Shown: piece after piece, positions 7,863 through 18,000 of the stretch | Layout of the letters: every line of letters begins with the position of its first letter | How positions within the stretch are numbered: the first letter of the stretch is position 1 | IMG/VR virus record: IMGVR_UViG_3300017714_002585 | Span: 1-64,000 of that record | DNA: 64,000 nt | From: a virus | Strand: one strand, 5' to 3' | Translations under genes and position numbers: made by a program | The notes under the pieces: model-generated | Databases searched by the model: none | Seen by the model: the letters and a program-made list of their open reading frames with translations, nothing else | What the model was told of the DNA's origin: nothing

Positions 7863-8438
7863 ATGAATAAAATTATTGTGACAGACTGTGACGGAGTCCT
7901 CCTCGATTGGGAAAACTCTTTCTATGAGTGGATGAAATCAAGAGGATATGATGCACATAATGTAGGTGTTTACGACATGGCAGATGTATTTGCTATGAAA
8001 AAGAAAGAAGTAAAAAAGCTGATTAAAGAATTTAATAATAGTTCATGGATGGCTACTCTGCCTGTTCTACGTGATGCAAGAAGTGGTGTTGCTAAACTTG
8101 TAGAAGCAGGATACGAATTTCATTGTGTAACTTCATTGAGTTTAGATGAAAACACAAAAGCATTAAGACAACAGAATTTAGATAATGTATTTGGAAAAGG
8201 TGCGTTTACTAAACTAGTATGTTTAGATACTGGTGCAGATAAAGACGAAGGACTTGAGCCTTACACTGATACCGGTTATTACTGGATAGAAGATAAAACT
8301 GAGAATGCACTTTGTGGACTAAAATATGGATTACAACCAATTCTTATTAGTCACCAACACAATTCAGAAATGACAAGTGATGGTATGATTCCAGTTGTTG
8401 ATACTTGGGCTGAGATTGTAGATATTATTGTAAAATAA
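7863..8438 (+). CDS. HAD-family 5'-nucleotidase-like phosphatase
   Basis: 191 residues. HAD motif I is TDCDGVLLDW (nucleophile Asp and the +2 Asp), motif II lies around HCVTSLS, and the acidic motif near YWIEDKTENA supplies Mg-binding residues. Size and motifs fit the 5'(3')-deoxyribonucleotidase (NT5C-like) group, which dephosphorylates nucleoside monophosphates; this would adjust dNTP pools. A related HAD domain ends the giant fusion at 49523. Single-gene unit with its own promoter and a perfect hairpin just after its stop. Confidence 0.75.
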   Translation: MNKIIVTDCDGVLLDWENSFYEWMKSRGYDAHNVGVYDMADVFAMKKKEVKKLIKEFNNSSWMATLPVLRDARSGVAKLVEAGYEFHCVTSLSLDENTKALRQQNLDNVFGKGAFTKLVCLDTGADKDEGLEPYTDTGYYWIEDKTENALCGLKYGLQPILISHQHNSEMTSDGMIPVVDTWAEIVDIIVK

Positions 8439-8458
8439 TGAGGGAGCGAACTCCCTCA
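8439..8458 (+). terminator. Perfect hairpin between convergent genes
   Basis: TGAGGGAG, CGAA loop, CTCCCTCA: an 8-bp perfect stem between the convergent nucleotidase and PhoH genes. The T-run after it is short (CTTTT), so it may work as a weak bidirectional terminator. Confidence 0.6.
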
Positions 8459-8464
8459 CCACTT

Positions 8465-9205
8465 TTAATCGTCTTCTCCGTAAATTTTTAGAACTTCTGT
8501 AACTGCAGGATGCCTCTCCACATCCATTAAATCAAATCTACTAATACTAATATGATTTAATTTTGCTTTTTCATAATTGTTCACAAGTTCTACAAAATCT
8601 GAAAGACCGTTTTCTGAAAATCCTCTGTCATGTTGCTTTAGGTCGCCGGTTACTATCATCTTTGTATTAACACCTATTCGGGTTAGTAACATCTTCATTT
8701 GAGATTTCGTTGCGTTTTGCATTTCGTCTGCAATGATCCACGAGTTTTCAAATGTACGACCACGCATATATGCTAATGGGGCTATCTCAATCAAATTTTC
8801 TGTGAGCATCATTTCGATTTGTTGCATCGTAAAATGCTTCTCAAATATATCAAATATAGGCCTAGTCCATGGTGACATCTTTTCGTTTAAATCACCGGGT
8901 AAGAACCCATGTTGCTCGTCAACTGATACTGCAGGACGAGTTATAACTATTTTTTTCACCTCTCTTTCCATGAATGCTTTTATTCCCATTTGCGTACACA
9001 GGAGTGTTTTACCTGTACCAGCAGGACCAATCGCAAATACAATATTATTATCTGGATTAGCTAACTGATATAGATAGTCTTCTTGTGATACGTTTCTGGG
9101 TAAAATAGTTGGAATTGTTTTTTTATGTAGCGGGATTACACCGTAATCGTTGCTACGGCTCTGTGCTTTGTTGTTATGTTTTTCAACACGTTTTTTTCGT
9201 GCCAT
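8465..9205 (-). CDS. phoH: PhoH-like ATPase
   Basis: 246 residues. Walker A is GPAGTGKTLLC, Walker B IIADEMQNAT, and the helicase-like VTGDLKQ motif is present; the core matches the PhoH domain, common in marine phages. The N-terminus is short and basic (MARKKRVEKHNNK). PhoH proteins are ATPases linked to RNA metabolism or phosphate stress, but the phage role is unsettled. SD AAGGAGG precedes the ATG. It is transcribed against its neighbours and is the only minus-strand gene between 2 kb and 35.5 kb, suggesting separate control. Confidence 0.93.
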   Translation of the reverse strand: MARKKRVEKHNNKAQSRSNDYGVIPLHKKTIPTILPRNVSQEDYLYQLANPDNNIVFAIGPAGTGKTLLCTQMGIKAFMEREVKKIVITRPAVSVDEQHGFLPGDLNEKMSPWTRPIFDIFEKHFTMQQIEMMLTENLIEIAPLAYMRGRTFENSWIIADEMQNATKSQMKMLLTRIGVNTKMIVTGDLKQHDRGFSENGLSDFVELVNNYEKAKLNHISISRFDLMDVERHPAVTEVLKIYGEDD

Positions 9206-9332
9206 GTGTTTTCCTCCTTAAAGAGGGATTTTCAGAATGAGCATTACACTCAATATTACTTATCTTTTTTAGGTTGCAAATAACTAGCAATACTGCTAAA
9301 ATAAGAAAATAAATTTTCTTTGTTACAAAAAA

Positions 9333-9340
9333 GATAAATA
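9333..9340 (+). promoter_or_regulatory. T4-like late promoter GATAAATA
   Basis: A start six bases after the octamer falls at about 9346. This leaves a leader of roughly 22 bases before the ATG at 9369, which supports that start over the ATGs at 9348 and 9357. Confidence 0.6.
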
Positions 9341-9368
9341 GATATGTATGAAGATTATGGAGAAAAGC

Positions 9369-9878
9369 ATGTCAGATGTAAACTCAAATGATATTATTGA
9401 CAATATAAGAAATGTCGATAAAAATGGCACATTGTTAGACGTTCTACTTGAATTTGAAAAAGTATTGGACGAAGTTGGCATGTATGCTTATAAGAATTGG
9501 TCTAAAGGTGAAATCGCTATGGGACCAAAGCTATCACGTTATTGGTTACACGTTAAAGTAATGTATCAATATGATGATATGCCTGACCCAAGAGCAGGAT
9601 TAAGATTAACTAAATTAGGCTGTGAAGTCAAATATGAACAAGCAGTACTAAAGACACCAATTACTCCAAAATCGCCAGAAGATTTAGATGGCAATGGTAA
9701 ACCAAAACTGAAATCTGACACAGTTTGGTTAATTGATATTTTAATGCCACGTAAGTTTGTAGATGAGTTTACAGACGAAGAAATGGCAGTTGGTGACATC
9801 AAAGTAGATACAGAAGCATTAGGTAATGCAGAAGTACAAGGACTTGATGATGCTACCAATCAGCAACAGGATATTTAA
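9369..9878 (+). CDS. Conserved-looking late protein, unknown
   Basis: 169 residues from ATG 9369, chosen because GGAG sits six bases upstream; ATG 9348 would lie almost on the late transcript start. The sequence is acidic and soluble, with FEKVLDEVGMYAYKNWSKGE and a RYWLHVKVMYQYDDMPDP core, ending in a disordered Gln/Asp tail. It begins the late operon that goes on to IF-1, spanins and ClpA. The family name is not known to me. Confidence 0.6.
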   Translation: MSDVNSNDIIDNIRNVDKNGTLLDVLLEFEKVLDEVGMYAYKNWSKGEIAMGPKLSRYWLHVKVMYQYDDMPDPRAGLRLTKLGCEVKYEQAVLKTPITPKSPEDLDGNGKPKLKSDTVWLIDILMPRKFVDEFTDEEMAVGDIKVDTEALGNAEVQGLDDATNQQQDI

Positions 9879-9880
9879 TT

Positions 9881-10288
9881 ATGAAGTTTGAGCAAATTAT
9901 AGAAGGCGTAGGACATAACGATTTGAAAGGTCTAGTATCAAATAGAATTTCAATAGCTGAGTTCGAACCTAAAACAGGAAACGAAGAAGATGTTATTGTT
10001 GTAGCATTCTATGTAAAAGATGATAAACCTGCTCAAGACCTAGCAACATTTATGGAAAAAGGTGTTGTTGATATTTTAGATACCGAAGTATCTCCGAATG
10101 CAGACGATGATGGTCACTACTTAGTATTTGTTGAAATGAAGAATGAAAACATAATGAAAACTACTTTAGAACTATTAGATGATGTTGCTCGTATTTGCAG
10201 TTGTGATGATTGGTCACTAGAATTTTATGGTGGCAAAACAGTATCAATAAAAGCAGATGAAATTGAAGGGTATCTAAAAAAGAATTAA
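9881..10288 (+). CDS. Late protein, possible tagged head or morphogenesis protein
   Basis: 135 residues; ends in a TAATG overlap with the IF-1 gene. The start MKFEQIIEGVGH resembles the M-[RK]-x-x-E/Q tag of the proteins at 46884-54753 (and T4 MKTYQEFI), so it could be a cargo or core protein; this is weak inference. The middle, DVIVVAFYVKDDKPAQDLATF, is a well-ordered alpha/beta pattern. No enzyme motif seen. Confidence 0.5.
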   Translation: MKFEQIIEGVGHNDLKGLVSNRISIAEFEPKTGNEEDVIVVAFYVKDDKPAQDLATFMEKGVVDILDTEVSPNADDDGHYLVFVEMKNENIMKTTLELLDDVARICSCDDWSLEFYGGKTVSIKADEIEGYLKKN

Positions 10289-10503
10289 TGGCCAGAGAAC
10301 CCGCTATGGAATTTGAAGGTGATGTAGTAGATATCACTCCCGGATGTTTCAAGGTCAAATTAGATAACGGTCATATAATTGATGGTATGTTATCTGGAAA
10401 AATGAGAAAGAATAACATTAAGGTTATTCTGCATGATAGAGTTAAAATTGAAGTGACTCCTTATGATATAACAAAGGGTCGCATAACTTTTAGGTACAAA
10501 TAA
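10288..10503 (+). CDS. infA: Translation initiation factor IF-1
   Basis: 71 residues, full length (E. coli IF-1 is 72). It binds the ribosomal A site with IF-2 and IF-3 during initiation. The S1/OB fold is clear, with family hallmarks VKLDNGHII, SGKMRKNNI and TPYDITKGRITFRYK in the right order and spacing. The start is ATG in a TAATG overlap with the previous gene. The gene lies in a late-promoter operon between an unknown protein and the spanin genes. A phage copy could favour initiation on phage late mRNAs. The family call is very firm; the role is inference. Confidence 0.95.
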   Translation: MAREPAMEFEGDVVDITPGCFKVKLDNGHIIDGMLSGKMRKNNIKVILHDRVKIEVTPYDITKGRITFRYK

Positions 10504-10504
10504 T

Positions 10505-10981
10505 ATGTTTTTTTATAGAATCAAAAAATATCTAATAATCGCAGGTATTCTAGCCGCGGTTGGATTTGGATTATTTAAGTATTATGAATATACACAGAAT
10601 CAAATAAGAATATATGCCGAAAATGCCGCTAGAGCAGAAATGGCTCAACAAGAGACACAAGCCGCTTTAGAGAAAACAATGAAAGACCTAGAGTTAGTAC
10701 AAGAAAAATTTACTAAGGTTACTGAGCAATTTGCGGCGGCTAATGGTCGTGTAAAAGGCTTAGAAAATAAACTAAAAGAACATGATTTACCTTACTTGGC
10801 TGAACAAAAACCAGGATTAATCGATAAAATAGTTGACAAAGGTACTAAAGATATGTTAAGATGTTTAGAAATAGTAAGTGGTTCACCACTAACCGAGGAA
10901 GAAATAAATGTTACTAAGAAAAGTAAAGCAAATACCACATGTCCTGATATTGCTAACCCTAACTACGTTCCTATTAACTAG
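10505..10981 (+). CDS. Rz-like inner-membrane spanin (i-spanin)
   Basis: 158 residues, type II membrane protein: one N-terminal helix (residues about 9-26), then a long coiled coil rich in Ala, Glu, Gln and Lys (about 27-95), then a periplasmic end containing EIVSGSPLTEEEIN and two Cys. This matches the Rz class that spans the periplasm and fuses inner and outer membranes at lysis. Its 3' end overlaps the following lipoprotein gene by 74 bases in another frame, the typical Rz/Rz1 arrangement. Transcribed from the late operon, as expected for lysis. Confidence 0.75.
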   Translation: MFFYRIKKYLIIAGILAAVGFGLFKYYEYTQNQIRIYAENAARAEMAQQETQAALEKTMKDLELVQEKFTKVTEQFAAANGRVKGLENKLKEHDLPYLAEQKPGLIDKIVDKGTKDMLRCLEIVSGSPLTEEEINVTKKSKANTTCPDIANPNYVPIN

Positions 10982-11366
10982 TTGCGGGTCAGTTCCAAAA
11001 TCAGTAACATATACGCCCAAACCAGTTGAGCGGCCTGAGTTAATTTTGCCTGAAACAAAAACATTGAATATGCGTAACGTTGACTTTATTGTAATGACAA
11101 GAGAAAACGTTGAAGAAGAATTCGCTAAGTTAGAAAAAGACGGTAAAGCCATTGTTATTTTTGGGTTAGATGCAGAAGACTATGAAAAGTTATCATTCAA
11201 CATAGCAGACATTTTAGAATTATTAGACCAACAACAATCAGTCATAGTTGCGTATAGAGAATATTACGAAGAAGCAGATAAGACCCTTGAAGAAATCAAT
11301 TCACAAAGCGAAGTAGAAATTGAAGTCGATAAGGAAGATGGCTTTCTTTCTAATTTTCTCAAATGA
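10908..11366 (+). CDS. Rz1-like outer-membrane lipoprotein spanin (o-spanin)
   Basis: 152 residues. Signal peptide with a lipobox: hydrophobic stretch, then FLLTSC-GS with Cys 26 as the lipid site. The mature part begins with a Pro-rich segment and continues with an acidic helical domain. Rz1 proteins are usually shorter (about 40-80 mature residues), so the extra acidic C-terminus is unusual. The start lies inside the i-spanin gene, and the stop overlaps the J-domain gene by four bases. Expected to complex with the i-spanin. Confidence 0.72.
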   Translation: MLLRKVKQIPHVLILLTLTTFLLTSCGSVPKSVTYTPKPVERPELILPETKTLNMRNVDFIVMTRENVEEEFAKLEKDGKAIVIFGLDAEDYEKLSFNIADILELLDQQQSVIVAYREYYEEADKTLEEINSQSEVEIEVDKEDGFLSNFLK

Positions 11367-11749
11367 CAGACAATCCATACTCAGTTTTAAAAATCGATAA
11401 ATATTCTACAACAGATGATATCAGACAGTCTTACAAAAGGCTTATGAAGAAGCATCATCCTGACACTGGTGACGGTGACAGAGAAACATTTGATAAGGTA
11501 CGACTTGCTTATATACAGTTAAAAGATAAAAAACCCGATAATGGTGTTGTAAGGACACTCAGCATAACAGTCCCTATAACAAAGCAAGACTTATCTTTAA
11601 TCTTAGGCACTAGACAAACATTCATGTGTCAGGATGTTCCTTTCGATGTAATGGTTCCTTATGAGACTAGAATTAATGATACTATTGTTGTTAAAAAAAT
11701 ACTAGGTGACTTGTCACTTAAAATAAAATTCAAGGAAGACAATGAGTAA
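11363..11749 (+). CDS. J-domain (DnaJ-like) co-chaperone, short form
   Basis: 128 residues. An N-terminal J domain (residues 1-53: DNPYSVLKIDKYSTTDDIR, HHPDTG with intact HPD) is followed directly by a beta domain like the DnaJ C-terminal substrate-binding domain (VPITKQDLSLILGTR, VPYETRINDTI). The Gly/Phe linker and zinc domain are absent. It should stimulate the host Hsp70 DnaK. It overlaps the ClpA gene by eight bases, so a chaperone and an unfoldase are co-expressed. Confidence 0.82.
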   Translation: MTDNPYSVLKIDKYSTTDDIRQSYKRLMKKHHPDTGDGDRETFDKVRLAYIQLKDKKPDNGVVRTLSITVPITKQDLSLILGTRQTFMCQDVPFDVMVPYETRINDTIVVKKILGDLSLKIKFKEDNE

Positions 11750-13958
11750 AGCAGATAGAGTAAATGTTTCGATTGAACGTGCCGTACAACATGCAAATTC
11801 TTTAGCACATGAATATGTGACACTAGAACATCTTTTATATTCAATTATAGAAGAACAAGATGTTAGCGACATGCTTACGAAAATGAAATGTGACGTTAGA
11901 TTTATTTTAGAAGAACTAGAAAAGTATCTAAATGAACGTGATGATATTACAAAAGGTGAAGATAATAGTGTACCTAGAAAAACTCTATCATTAGACCGTG
12001 TTTTCAATCGTGCAGTAACACAGGTAATCTTTAGTGGTCGTTCTAAACTTCAAGTAAGAGATATATTTGTTTCTCTATTGAGTGAAAATGGTTCTACTGC
12101 TTATTACATTCTAAAACAATCAGGTGTAACAAGAGATAAAGCAATCGATATTCTAAGAAAAGAATATTACGGTACGCAACAAGGTAGAGACATGGCAGGT
12201 CCTCCGGGTCAAGGAGCACCAGTAAGATTTGAAGAATATTGTTTAGATTTAAATCAACAAGCATTAGACGGAGTAATTGATCCAGTTATTGGACGGGAAG
12301 ATGAGTTAATTGAATTAACAGAGGTACTAGCAAGACGTAAAAAGAATAATGCTATTATTGTAGGTGAACCTGGAGTAGGTAAAACTGCAATAGCAGAAGG
12401 TCTTGCATTGATGATTGGCGAAGGTCATGTACCAGAGATATTAAAAGACAAAACAGTTTATTCACTAGATGTTACATCGCTTGTAGCAGGTACAAAGTAT
12501 CGTGGTGAATTTGAAGAAAGAGCGAAAGCAGTATTTGACCAACTATCAAGTAAAGATAATGTAATATTATTCATTGATGAAATTCATATGATTATGGGTG
12601 CAGGTTCGGCAGGTGGGTCTAACATAGATATTGCAAACTTATTAAAACCACTGTTAGCAAGTGGTAAATTACATTGTATTGGTGCAACAACAAGTGAAGA
12701 ATACAGAGAAAACTTTGAAAAAGATAGAGCATTACAAAGACGTTTTCAAAAACTAGTTATTGAACAACCAAACAAAGAAAATACAAAATTAATTTTGAAA
12801 GGCTTGAAACAATATTACGAAGCATATCACGAAGTTGAATACACAAACGAGTCTATAGACTTAGCAGTTGAATTAGCAGAAAGATATATGCATGGTAAGT
12901 TCAATCCTGATAGAGCGATTGATGTCCTTGATGTAGCAGGTGCAAGAGCAAAGTTACACAAGCACAAGGGCAAAATTAATAAGGCAGAAATAGAACAAGC
13001 TATTTCAAAAATTACAAGAATTCCTTTAGAAATGATAGATGCAAAACAAAATGCAAACTATGAAAAACTAGAAGAAAATATTAAGACAAAACTATTTGGA
13101 CAAGACAAAGCAGTTGGTTCATTAGTTGAATCTATACTCGTATCTAAATCAGGTATGAGAGCAAGAAATAAACCTATTGGTTCATTCTTGTTTGTAGGTC
13201 CAACAGGAACAGGTAAAACTGAATTGTGTAGACAGTTAGCAGAAAATCTTGATGTTAAACTTAGAAAGTACGATATGTCAGAATACATGGAACAACATTC
13301 TGTATCTAAACTTATCGGTGCCCCTCCAGGGTACGTAGGACACGCCGACGGCGGGGCTGGTGCTGGACAACTAATCAGTGATGTAGATGAAACACCTAAT
13401 TGTGTTGTTCTATTAGACGAAGTTGAGAAAGCCCACCCAAGTGTAATGAACCTCTTATTACAAGTTATGGACGATGGTCGTTTGACTAGTTCAACTGGTA
13501 AAACAGCAGACTTTAGCAATGTTATTCTTATAATGACTAGTAACTTAGGAGCGGCACAACAATCTAAGAGTGCTATAGGGTTCACGAATTCAAATGAAGG
13601 TGCTTCATACGAAGCAGTTAAGAAATTCTTTACACCAGAGTTTAGAAATAGACTTGACGCAATGGTTGAATTTGTTTCATTAGAACGTGAACATATAGAC
13701 ATGATTGTTACCAAAACAATCAAAGAAATTAATGAAATGTTATCAGATAAAAATGTAACTATTAAATTATCAGCAAAAGCAAAAACATGGCTGAGAAATA
13801 AAGGATATCAACCTGATATGGGAGCGAGACCTTTACAACGTGTAGTCAACGATTACATTAAAAAGCCGTTATCAAAAGAAATATTATTTGGTAAACTTGT
13901 TGATGGTGGACTGGTAACTATCAAAATTGTAGATGATAGGATTGAGTTTGTATACTGA
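11742..13958 (+). CDS. clpA: ClpA-type AAA+ unfoldase
   Basis: 738 residues, full ClpA length. N-terminal Clp-N repeat domain (residues 1-145), first AAA module with Walker A GEPGVGKTAIA and Walker B VILFIDEIH, second AAA with GPTGTGKTELC and VVLLDEVEKAH, and arginine-finger region FTPEFRNRLD. It lacks the long ClpB middle coiled coil. The segment SAIGFTNSN between Walker B2 and FTPEFRNRLD is in the place of the IGF/IGL loop that docks on ClpP, so it can probably feed host ClpP. No phage ClpP is in this window. It may redirect host proteolysis or help capsid and fibre folding. The identity is firm. Confidence 0.93.
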   Translation: MSKADRVNVSIERAVQHANSLAHEYVTLEHLLYSIIEEQDVSDMLTKMKCDVRFILEELEKYLNERDDITKGEDNSVPRKTLSLDRVFNRAVTQVIFSGRSKLQVRDIFVSLLSENGSTAYYILKQSGVTRDKAIDILRKEYYGTQQGRDMAGPPGQGAPVRFEEYCLDLNQQALDGVIDPVIGREDELIELTEVLARRKKNNAIIVGEPGVGKTAIAEGLALMIGEGHVPEILKDKTVYSLDVTSLVAGTKYRGEFEERAKAVFDQLSSKDNVILFIDEIHMIMGAGSAGGSNIDIANLLKPLLASGKLHCIGATTSEEYRENFEKDRALQRRFQKLVIEQPNKENTKLILKGLKQYYEAYHEVEYTNESIDLAVELAERYMHGKFNPDRAIDVLDVAGARAKLHKHKGKINKAEIEQAISKITRIPLEMIDAKQNANYEKLEENIKTKLFGQDKAVGSLVESILVSKSGMRARNKPIGSFLFVGPTGTGKTELCRQLAENLDVKLRKYDMSEYMEQHSVSKLIGAPPGYVGHADGGAGAGQLISDVDETPNCVVLLDEVEKAHPSVMNLLLQVMDDGRLTSSTGKTADFSNVILIMTSNLGAAQQSKSAIGFTNSNEGASYEAVKKFFTPEFRNRLDAMVEFVSLEREHIDMIVTKTIKEINEMLSDKNVTIKLSAKAKTWLRNKGYQPDMGARPLQRVVNDYIKKPLSKEILFGKLVDGGLVTIKIVDDRIEFVY

Positions 13959-14646
13959 GAAAGTAGCTAAATTATTTTATGGAACACACCCGTACAAAAT
14001 AACATACAAAAGACTCTACGGATTTCCAGACAAAGACAGTTTGTTTTTCAAAAGACATTTTGAAAGCAATCCAAACGCAATCAATGAATGGTGGTTTGAC
14101 ATGCCATCAACAGATGAAGAAAAATCTGTTAGAGTTAATTGTTATAATTTCTTAAGAAAATTTAAAGACATAAAATTCAATAATGGTGCTCATACACATG
14201 CTTATTTTAAGTATAAATCAGACTACGAAGAAGCTAGAAATAGATATGTAGATTTACACAAATCTTACGCTGAACCACTAGTTGAAAATCTCAAAGAAGT
14301 ATTGGATAGTTTTGACCGTAGAGTAGAACTAAAAAATAATCTATGGTTCAAAACATACAAATATAAGATAGTATTCAAACCTAACAGAGATTTCATTGAC
14401 CATACAGGGCATGATTTATATAAAATGTACGCACATAATACAAATTATAGACTCAACTCTAATATGAAACGATATGACCCTGTCTATTTACGAACACATC
14501 AAAAGAAAAGACATATTCATCACCAATATCAGCTATATGCTATATATTGCCTAGATAAAATCGATGCAGACTTGCTAACTTTCGTTGCAAGTGAGTGTAT
14601 TGGTACCATAACAAAAGCCGTGCTATTAAGTGATTTAGATAAATAA
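13933..14646 (+). CDS. Unknown late protein after ClpA
   Basis: About 230-237 residues. The first start (ATG 13933) lies inside clpA. TTG 13942 and TTG 13948 are alternatives; GGA lies six bases before 13948. The protein is basic and aromatic, with many Tyr, His, Lys and Arg (KKRHIHHQYQLYAIYC near the end). Its order YFKYKSDYEEAR then LWFKTYKYKIVF hints at duplicated motifs. No known domain. A late octamer overlaps its last codons. Confidence 0.55.
   Translation: MIGLSLYTEKVAKLFYGTHPYKITYKRLYGFPDKDSLFFKRHFESNPNAINEWWFDMPSTDEEKSVRVNCYNFLRKFKDIKFNNGAHTHAYFKYKSDYEEARNRYVDLHKSYAEPLVENLKEVLDSFDRRVELKNNLWFKTYKYKIVFKPNRDFIDHTGHDLYKMYAHNTNYRLNSNMKRYDPVYLRTHQKKRHIHHQYQLYAIYCLDKIDADLLTFVASECIGTITKAVLLSDLDK
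14638..14645 (+). promoter_or_regulatory. T4-like late promoter GATAAATA
   Basis: Overlaps the stop of the previous gene and faces the virion genes from 14702. Confidence 0.55.
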
Positions 14647-14701
14647 GTATAGTTATTATTGAACAAACTATACAGGTTAATTACGAAGGGTTGAAGAATA
14701 T

Positions 14702-15073
14702 ATGGCACGTAAAACAGTTACACTTTTACCACAAACAGGTAGTCTTGAATTAGATACTACTGGAAATGCAGTCCCTGGTGATAGCTATTACGGTTATACA
14801 GATGGGATACATACAGTAGCTATTTACGGACAAGCATTATCGGGAAGAGTTAAAATACAAGGAACATTGGCAACTAATCCAACAGAAGATGATTGGTTTG
14901 ACATACTTTTTAGCGGATTACCATATAAAGACTACACAAATTTCACAGGAGTTGAAGGCTTCACATTCGTGGCTAACTTAGTTTATTTAAGAGCATCTTT
15001 AGATAGAACTTCATTGGGTATATCAGATTTTACTCAAGCAGGTTATATAGAGAAAATCTTTTTGAATTACTAA
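14702..15073 (+). CDS. Small virion protein before the fibre genes
   Basis: 123 residues starting MARKTVTLLP. The sequence is beta-rich (VAIYGQALSGRVKIQGTLAT, then TFVANLVYLRASLDRT), typical of a small tail or baseplate jelly-roll protein. It stands first in the fibre operon and 12 bases before the 1485-residue fibre. Structural role inferred from fold pattern and neighbours. Confidence 0.55.
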   Translation: MARKTVTLLPQTGSLELDTTGNAVPGDSYYGYTDGIHTVAIYGQALSGRVKIQGTLATNPTEDDWFDILFSGLPYKDYTNFTGVEGFTFVANLVYLRASLDRTSLGISDFTQAGYIEKIFLNY

Positions 15074-15085
15074 AGGAACACAGAT

Positions 15086-18000
15086 ATGAGCATTAACGCA
15101 CAACCATTTAGTCCTACATTTAAACTAGTTGGCAATTTGTCGGATAGCCAAATTTTAGTTTATGATGCTAGTGAAAATGCGTTTGTAAACGCAACTAATA
15201 CGGGTGCAACTGGAGGCGCTGGTTTAACTACTGTACTTAATACAGGTACTGGAGTTGGATTAGGACAGGCTACAGGCACAGCCCTAGAATTAAAAAGTAT
15301 TATAGCCGGCACGAATTTAACTATTACAGACAACGGTACTGCATTAGTACTTGATGTAGCAGGAGCCTCACAATCAGGATTAACAGACGGTACAAACTTA
15401 GGTACTGGTCTAGGACTTATAAAAGGCAACAATACAGCAGGAACTACACTTGAAACAAAGAGTATTACAGTTGGAACTGGCCTTTCTATCTCAGAAGCAA
15501 ATGATACTCTAACTATTGACTTAACAGCAAATGTCAATGGCATGTTAGAGATTGCAAATAATTTATCCGATGTAGCCGACACTACAACAGCAAGAACAAA
15601 CTTAGACGTATATTCAAAAGCAGAAACAGATTCAAAATATATCAGATTAGATGCTCATAGTATTCCTACTGTTGATAATACTTTTGATATAGGTTCTTCA
15701 TTAAAAAGATTTAACGATATTTACGCTGAAACATTCCAAGGTACAGCCTTACTAGCAGACAATCTTACTATTGTAGGTTCTGCACAAGGCGAAGTATTAA
15801 CATGGAATGGTTCAACATGGGTTGCTTCACAACCAACAGGTGGTGGAGGCGGTGGAGGCGCAGGCGTCCCACAAACTCTTTCTTTATTAGGTCAATCACT
15901 TACAATATCAGGTGGTAACACAATTACATTACCATCATATAATGATGATGACCCATTCGTAAGATTAGACCAATCAACTGTTCCGACAGTAACAAATACA
16001 TTTGATATTGGTTCTGCAACATTCAAATTTAACGACATTTACGCTGAAACTTTTCAAGGTACTGCGGTAGCGGCTGATACTCTTACAGTAACAGGTAACG
16101 CAGGACAAGTTTTAACATATAACGGTAGTCAATGGTTAGCGGCTGACCCACAAGGTGCAGGAGGTGGAGGAAGTTCTACACCACAAACACTTGCATTAAA
16201 CGGTACACAGATAGCAATTTCTTCTGGTAACTCAGTTGACATAGGTTCACTTATCAGTACTGATTATAATAATCTATCTAATAAGCCTACAATACCAGCA
16301 GACGTATCAGACTTAACAGATACAAGTAGTTTACTAGCAGGCACACCACAGAGTTTAACATTAGCTGGAACACAACTTACGATATCAAGTGGTAACACAG
16401 TTGATTTCGCAGGTATGTTTACAGACACAGATAATCAAACATTATCTTTTAATACAGGCACAAACATATTAACAATCGCTAATGGTAATACTGTAGATTT
16501 ATCAACTCTAGCAGGCGGTGGCGGTGCATCACAATTAGCTGATTTATCAGATGTAGATGCAGGTGGCGTTGGCGGAATGATGGCTAATGTCCCGCAAAAC
16601 GGTGAAGTATTAACTTGGTCACAAATTAATAGTCAATGGGAACCACAACCTGCTAATTCGGCTGTAACAAGTTCAGATTTAGATATGGGTGGCAATAAAG
16701 TTTTATTTGCTAACGTTTATGCTACATTAGGTGATTTACCAAGTGCAACTACATACCACGGTATGTTTGCTCATGTTCACGCAACCGGCAAAGGATATTT
16801 TGCTCATGCAGGTAACTGGGTACCATTAGCTAATGAAGCCAATATACCGGCAGATGTTTCAGATTTGACAGACACAAATAGTTTACTAGGTGGAGGTTCA
16901 CAAACTCTAGCATTAAGCGGAACGCAGTTAACAATTTCAGGACAAAATACAGTTGATTTTGCTGGTATGTTTACAGATACAGATAATCAAACTTTATCAT
17001 TTAATACTTCAACCAATATATTAACTATAGCAAATGGTAACACTGTAGACTTATCAAATTTAGCTGGTTCATCAAATGTTCAAACTATTGATGATTTAAG
17101 TGACGTTACAGTAACAGGCACAACAGATGGTCAGTTCTTAGTATATAATAATACATCAGGTGATTGGGAAAATCAGACAGTAAATATACCTACATCTAAC
17201 CAAGCACTTTCTACTACAGATAATGTACAGTTTGCAGGTATTCAATCGACAGGAACAGTTCAGGCTCAAGCATTTGAAGGTAACATATACGATACTAACG
17301 GCAATGTTCTACTTGATAATACAAGTGGCTCAGCAGGGTTCGGTGGTAATATCTCATCAAACGGATCTTCATCATTCTCAGGTACAGTAGATTTCAATGG
17401 TGCAACAATTCAAAATTTAGATATATCACTAGGTGATTTATCAAACGTAAGTACAGCTACACCAACTACTGGTCATGTTTTAAAATGGACAGGTACAGAA
17501 TGGTCACCGGCGGCAGACTCAACTGCTACAGGTGGTGCAGGTATATCTCTAACAGATTTAAGTGCAGGCGTTGGTTTACAATACAATAATACTTTAGGTT
17601 TATTCACATTAAATGCGGCGATGACTGACTTACTGGATGTAGACACATCAGGTATTACTAACGGTCAAGTTCTAAAATGGAATTCATCAGCAAGTCAATT
17701 TGAACCAGAAAATGAATTTTCAATATCAACAACAGATGATGTAGCAGAAGGTTCTTCAAATTATTACTATACTACAGCAAGATTTGATTCAAATTTCAAT
17801 TCTAAATCTACAGATGATTTACCGGGTGGTGCAACAAATCTTTATTACACAGATGCATTAGTAGATAATAGAGTAAACGTATTACTACAAGCTGGTCCAG
17901 GTATTAATATTCTACCATCACCGACACCAGGTGCTCCAATTACGATTGAGAACACAAATGTAGGTACTACTTATACAGATGCAGATGCCAGAAACGCAAT

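Noticed and set aside
13058-13723. 221-residue open frame opposite clpA
   Set aside because: Overlaps conserved ClpA motifs in full; its sequence has low-complexity Ser/Leu and no recognisable domain.
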